In this document: positions 60,759 to 64,000 of the stretch, piece after piece
Layout: every line of letters begins with the position of its first letter
Position numbering within the stretch: position 1 is the stretch's first letter
Origin: Bacteroides intestinalis DSM 17393
Lineage (GTDB): Bacteria; Bacteroidota; Bacteroidia; Bacteroidales; Bacteroidaceae
Direction: 5' to 3'
Assembly (NCBI RefSeq): GCF_000172175.1
Contig: NZ_ABJL02000007.1
Span: forward strand, 1,054,001-1,118,000
Length of the DNA: 64,000 bases
The notes under the pieces: model-generated
Databases searched by the model: none
Told to the model about the DNA's origin: nothing
Seen by the model: the letters and a program-made list of their open reading frames with translations, nothing else
Made by a program: the position numbers and the translations under genes

Positions 60759-63344
60759 ATGAACATGCATATCGTTTTATGTCTTTTGACAAGAAAGGCT
60801 TTCCTGATTCTGGTAAGCCTGGCTTTTTTCACTTTCTCTGCCTCGGCGCAAAGGATGATGAAAACCATTAATGATGGTTGGGACTTCCGTAAGGATGGAG
60901 AAACACGGTGGCAGCCCATCAATCTGCCCCATACATTTAATCTCGATGCCTATTCTCAAAGAAATTATTATCAAGGTAAGGGTGAATATCGCAAAAAGTT
61001 GTCACTCCCAGAGATAGCCCCCACTAAACGTTATTATCTGAAAATAGATGCCGCCAGTAAAGCTGCCGACGTAAAAGTCAACGGACAGGTGGCTGGTAGT
61101 CATGCCGGGGGGTATTCGGCTTTCATTCTGGATGTTACCGGGCTTATAAGGGAGAACAATGAGATAGAAATTACTGTTGATAATGCTCGACGAGACATTA
61201 CGCCGCTTTGGGCGGACTTCACTTTCTGGGGAGGAATCTACCGGGATGTGTGGCTTATAACCACTCCGGAACAGCATTTCAACATGGCGAACTACGGGTC
61301 GACCGGTGTATTTGTCAGTACCCCCGTTGCCAACGAACGAGAAGGAGTAGTGCAGGTAAAAGCGGAGGTGACTAATGATGCCGACTCAAGGATACGTCTG
61401 AAGATGCAAAACCGCATTTATGACGCCCAGGGAAAACTGCTTCAGACGAATGCACAGCCTTTTTCACTGAAGGCGGGAGAAACAGCAACTGTGGAATATA
61501 AATCTGATGTAATAGACAATCCTCAATTGTGGACACCGGAAATGCCGACACTGTATCGCGTTGTTACCGCCATTGTGAATGCCAAAACCGGTGAAGTCTT
61601 GGATGAGATTTCTAATAAGATAGGTTTCAGATGGTTTTCGTTTGATGCAGACAAGGGATTCAGTCTGAATGGGAAACCTTATAAGCTGCGTGGGGTGAAC
61701 CGCCATCAGGACCAGGCACCTGTAGGAGTGGCTATAGACGACGAAGTGAACCGCCGTGACATAAGGCAGATAAAAGAAATAGGATGCAATTTTATCCGTA
61801 TATCCCATTATCCGCAGGATGACGCTTTGCTGGATGCATGTGATGAACTGGGCTTGCTGGCTTGGGAGGAGATTCCCATTATCGACATCGTCCCCGATAC
61901 CCCGGGATATGATGACCATTGTGAGATGAACCTGGTGGAGATGATTCGGCAACATTACAACCATCCCTGTATCATGGCGTGGGGATATATGAATGAAATA
62001 TTACTGATTGCTCCTACACCGGATAAACCGGAGTGGCCTGCAGTAAGAGATCGTACTGTTAAGCTGGCGCAGAGGTTGGAAAAACGTTTGAAAGAAGAGG
62101 ATTCTTCGCGTGTGAGCGTCATGGCATTCCACGGTTCTGATCTTTACAACACGATTGGACTTGCACTGGGAGACGTGGCCGGATGGAATCTCTATCAGGG
62201 ATGGTATTTTGGTGAGTTACCTCATTTTGAACAGTGGTTGGAAGATCAGCACGCTCGTTATCCACATCGTCCCATTATTGTGAGCGAATGGGGGGCGGGT
62301 TCAGACAAACGTATTCACTCGGTTAAGGGTCGTCCATTCGATTTCAGTATGGAATATCAGCAGGAATATATCGAGCACTATCTGCCCTATATTGAAAATA
62401 ATGACTACATTGCCGGATGTGCTTATTGGGGGTACGTCGATTTCAATGTGGCCGCCCGCCAGGAATCTATGCCTCGTGTCAACAATAAGGGGCTTTTCTA
62501 TAATGACCGGACTCCGAAAGATATAGCTTATTATTTTAAGGCTATGTGGCGTAAGGATGTGCCGGTGTTGCATATAGCAAGCCGTGATTGGGCATTGCGG
62601 ACAGGAAAAGCCGGAGAAGAACATCCCATCAAGATTTATACCAATCTGGATGAGGTGGAGCTTATTCTGAACGGTGCTTCTTGCGGCAAGCAGTGCACGT
62701 CCAATTATAATACTATATTTCGTGTAAAGTTGCCGGAAGGAAATTCTTCGTTGGTGGCCAGAGGTTATAGGAACGGCGTTCTTGTGGAAGATGTGATGAT
62801 GATGACGCTCGCTCTTTTCCCCGACTTGCATCAAGGGGACGAACTTGCAGTAAACGTTGGCAGCAATTGTTATTTCATTTCAGATGTCAGTCACTTGACA
62901 TGGTTACCGGATCGTCCTTATACTGCCGGGGAATGGGGGTACGTGAACGGTAAGGGGCGCAGCACTACCTCTGAAATTTATAATACTGTAGATGGACCAG
63001 TCTATCAGACATGGATGGAGGATATAACGGAGTATAAGATTGACGCTCCTGCCGGAACCTATGAGGTGGAACTGTTGATGGCGGATGTTAGCCGACCGGC
63101 CCGGCAGCAGGCCAATCTGCTTGGCAAGGGAGATGAACGGGCAAGTGCCGTGTCCAAGCGGTTCGACATCACCATTTGCGGTGAGGTTGTGGAACAGAAT
63201 TTCTCTCCGGCCGATAACAACCGTTATCTCAACGCATGCCGTCGACGCTATATAGTGAACAATAATGATGGATGTATTGATATACGTTTTACGCCGTTGC
63301 AAGGCAAGCCGGTTCTTTCGGGGTTTAAAGTCCGAAGGTTATAA
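60759..63344 (+). CDS. GH2 glycoside hydrolase (beta-galactosidase-like)
   Basis: The 861-residue protein has a signal peptide (AFLILVSLAFFTFSASAQ), a sugar-binding N-terminal domain (GWDFRKDGETRWQPINLPHTFN), a beta sandwich and a TIM barrel with acid/base Glu413 (GYMNEIL) and nucleophile Glu510 (IIVSEWGAGSD). The last ~160 residues (from WLPDRPYTAGEWGYVNG to the end) look like a malectin-type carbohydrate-binding domain. Beta-galactosidase, beta-mannosidase and beta-glucuronidase all occur in GH2; galactosidase fits the locus best but is not proven. The start could also be the Met two codons later. Confidence 0.92.
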   Translation: MNMHIVLCLLTRKAFLILVSLAFFTFSASAQRMMKTINDGWDFRKDGETRWQPINLPHTFNLDAYSQRNYYQGKGEYRKKLSLPEIAPTKRYYLKIDAASKAADVKVNGQVAGSHAGGYSAFILDVTGLIRENNEIEITVDNARRDITPLWADFTFWGGIYRDVWLITTPEQHFNMANYGSTGVFVSTPVANEREGVVQVKAEVTNDADSRIRLKMQNRIYDAQGKLLQTNAQPFSLKAGETATVEYKSDVIDNPQLWTPEMPTLYRVVTAIVNAKTGEVLDEISNKIGFRWFSFDADKGFSLNGKPYKLRGVNRHQDQAPVGVAIDDEVNRRDIRQIKEIGCNFIRISHYPQDDALLDACDELGLLAWEEIPIIDIVPDTPGYDDHCEMNLVEMIRQHYNHPCIMAWGYMNEILLIAPTPDKPEWPAVRDRTVKLAQRLEKRLKEEDSSRVSVMAFHGSDLYNTIGLALGDVAGWNLYQGWYFGELPHFEQWLEDQHARYPHRPIIVSEWGAGSDKRIHSVKGRPFDFSMEYQQEYIEHYLPYIENNDYIAGCAYWGYVDFNVAARQESMPRVNNKGLFYNDRTPKDIAYYFKAMWRKDVPVLHIASRDWALRTGKAGEEHPIKIYTNLDEVELILNGASCGKQCTSNYNTIFRVKLPEGNSSLVARGYRNGVLVEDVMMMTLALFPDLHQGDELAVNVGSNCYFISDVSHLTWLPDRPYTAGEWGYVNGKGRSTTSEIYNTVDGPVYQTWMEDITEYKIDAPAGTYEVELLMADVSRPARQQANLLGKGDERASAVSKRFDITICGEVVEQNFSPADNNRYLNACRRRYIVNNNDGCIDIRFTPLQGKPVLSGFKVRRL

Positions 63345-63366
63345 ACCGAAAGAGATTGTCTGATGG

Positions 63367-63397
63367 GAAAGGAGTCGATGGGCTCCTTTCTTTTTTT
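63367..63397 (+). terminator. Terminator after the GH2 gene
   Basis: GAAAGGAG (63367-63374) pairs with CTCCTTTC (63383-63390), followed by seven T's. This closes the susC-susD-GH2 operon. Confidence 0.85.
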
Positions 63398-63412
63398 GCG
63401 AAATCTACTTTG

Positions 63413-63544
63413 TTTGTAGAGATGCTTTAAATCCCTTACTCTCATTTTCAATCCTTTAGGGTTCAGGTTTGTAGAGATTACTATCTAATCTTCTACTTTT
63501 CTGTTTTTTATAGTTTCCTTTTCATTTCATCCGTTGTAGAGATT
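63413..63544 (+). repeat. Three TTGTAGAGAT repeats in the gap before the second HU-like gene
   Basis: TTTGTAGAGAT occurs at 63413 and 63468 and TTGTAGAGATT at 63534, 55 and 66 bp apart. The surrounding 414-bp gap has no coding potential. The meaning is unknown; binding sites for a regulator are possible. Confidence 0.5.
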
Positions 63545-63604
63545 GCCTTTTGATAATGTGTTGTTTATTAATGCTTTATAAAATTGCTTGGTAGATGCTG
63601 TTTT

Positions 63605-63636
63605 CTTGCTTTCTCATACTTCTCACCCTAACTTTG
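63605..63636 (+). promoter_or_regulatory. Promoter of the second HU-like gene
   Basis: CTTG (63605-63608), a 20-nt spacer and TAACTTTG (63629-63636). The leader would be about 115 nt. Confidence 0.55.
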
Positions 63637-63758
63637 CAACATCGAATCTGAGAAACAGAACGTCTGTCTGTTGAGGCCTCACAGTAAAAAGACTTCGTGC
63701 TTTGGGATGAGATAAAAGAAAATGAATCATATTATTAATCATTAAAACAACAAAGATT

Positions 63759-64000
63759 ATGGCAATTAAGTATGAAGTAAAGAAGGTGGTGTTTGGTTTT
63801 GATAAGACTAATACTGAGAAATTTGTAGCTCAAACCAAAGTGTTGGGCTTGGTGAAATTTGATAAGCTCTGTGAAGAAGTGCAGAAGGTGAGTATGGCAC
63901 CGCGTGGTGTGGTGAAGATGGTAATTGACGGGTTGATAGATACCCTGAATATGGATTTGGATAAAGGATATTCCGTGCAGTTGGGAGACTTCGGCTGTTT
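63759..64000 (+). CDS. HU-like DNA-binding protein (3' partial)
   Basis: The frame runs off the window after 80 codons. The visible part reads MAIKYEVKKVVFGFDKTN... then VKFDKLCEEVQKVSMAPRGVVKMVIDGLIDTLNMDLDKGYSVQLGDFGCF, which matches the HU-like domain common in Bacteroidota, a longer cousin of HU/IHF (compare the GELGYF at the same point in the 50554-51177 protein). The start is set by the ATG at 63759 after AACAACAAAGATT. Function beyond DNA binding cannot be read. Confidence 0.85.
   Translation, partial: MAIKYEVKKVVFGFDKTNTEKFVAQTKVLGLVKFDKLCEEVQKVSMAPRGVVKMVIDGLIDTLNMDLDKGYSVQLGDFGC

Overview
The window looks like Bacteroides chromosome. The evidence is SusC/SusD pairs, a hybrid two-component sensor, FecR-type anti-sigma factors, lipoproteins with Bacteroidota lipoboxes, NVEALA-type small proteins, HU-like proteins with extra domains, and many exact matches to the Bacteroidota promoter (TTTG, 18-21 nt, TAnnTTTG). 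The species cannot be fixed from the sequence alone.

Layout. 1-9.9 kb: a 5'-truncated Na/phosphate transporter, rubredoxin, a PAS histidine kinase, a Ca-type P-ATPase, a HAD phosphatase, ribF, then a CPBP protease / two DUF2975 proteins / XRE regulator cluster preceded by dyad operators. 10.1-12.2 kb: a three-gene secreted module (CxxC thioredoxin-like membrane protein, six-cysteine NVEALA-like peptide, beta-propeller lipoprotein). 12.3-17 kb: sufE, M28 peptidase, LD-carboxypeptidase, and ptb-buk (acyl phosphate to acid plus ATP). An exactly 22-bp-periodic array of GTAA-N6-TTAC dyads follows buk. 17.3-24.5 kb: a SusD/SusC/FecR/ECF-sigma locus on the minus strand with no linked CAZyme and a possible antisense RNA over the susC leader. 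24.6-30.4 kb: housekeeping genes (pnp, a TlpA-like lipoprotein without the CxxC, greA with a terminator in its leader, HIT protein, mannose-1-phosphate guanylyltransferase).

30.6-42.5 kb: an 11.8-kb integrative mobilizable element sits at the 3' end of tRNA-Leu(CAA). It is bounded by a 14-bp direct repeat. It carries a tyrosine integrase, excisionase-like HTH proteins, a RepA-like ATPase, a primase-like Toprim protein, MobC-like protein, a relaxase, a strong oriT candidate and an iteron-like block. Its cargo is a three-gene lipoprotein/membrane operon, a Crp/Fnr regulator, a YhcG-type nuclease and a broken gene.

42.8-64 kb: a periplasmic-sensing histidine kinase, then a polysaccharide utilization locus. 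It holds a three-domain esterase (SGNH, alpha/beta hydrolase, SGNH), a GH31 with a PA14-like insert, an HU-like protein with a structured leader, a divergent hybrid two-component regulator, SusC, SusD and a GH2. GH31 + GH2 + esterases would suit an esterified alpha-xylosylated and beta-galactosylated hemicellulose such as xyloglucan, but this is inference. A second HU-like gene runs off the right edge.

The most unusual signals are the 22-bp dyad array (17058-17181), the hairpin-array leader (50341-50438), the six-Cys peptide operon, the possible antisense RNA at susC, and the three-hydrolase fusion.
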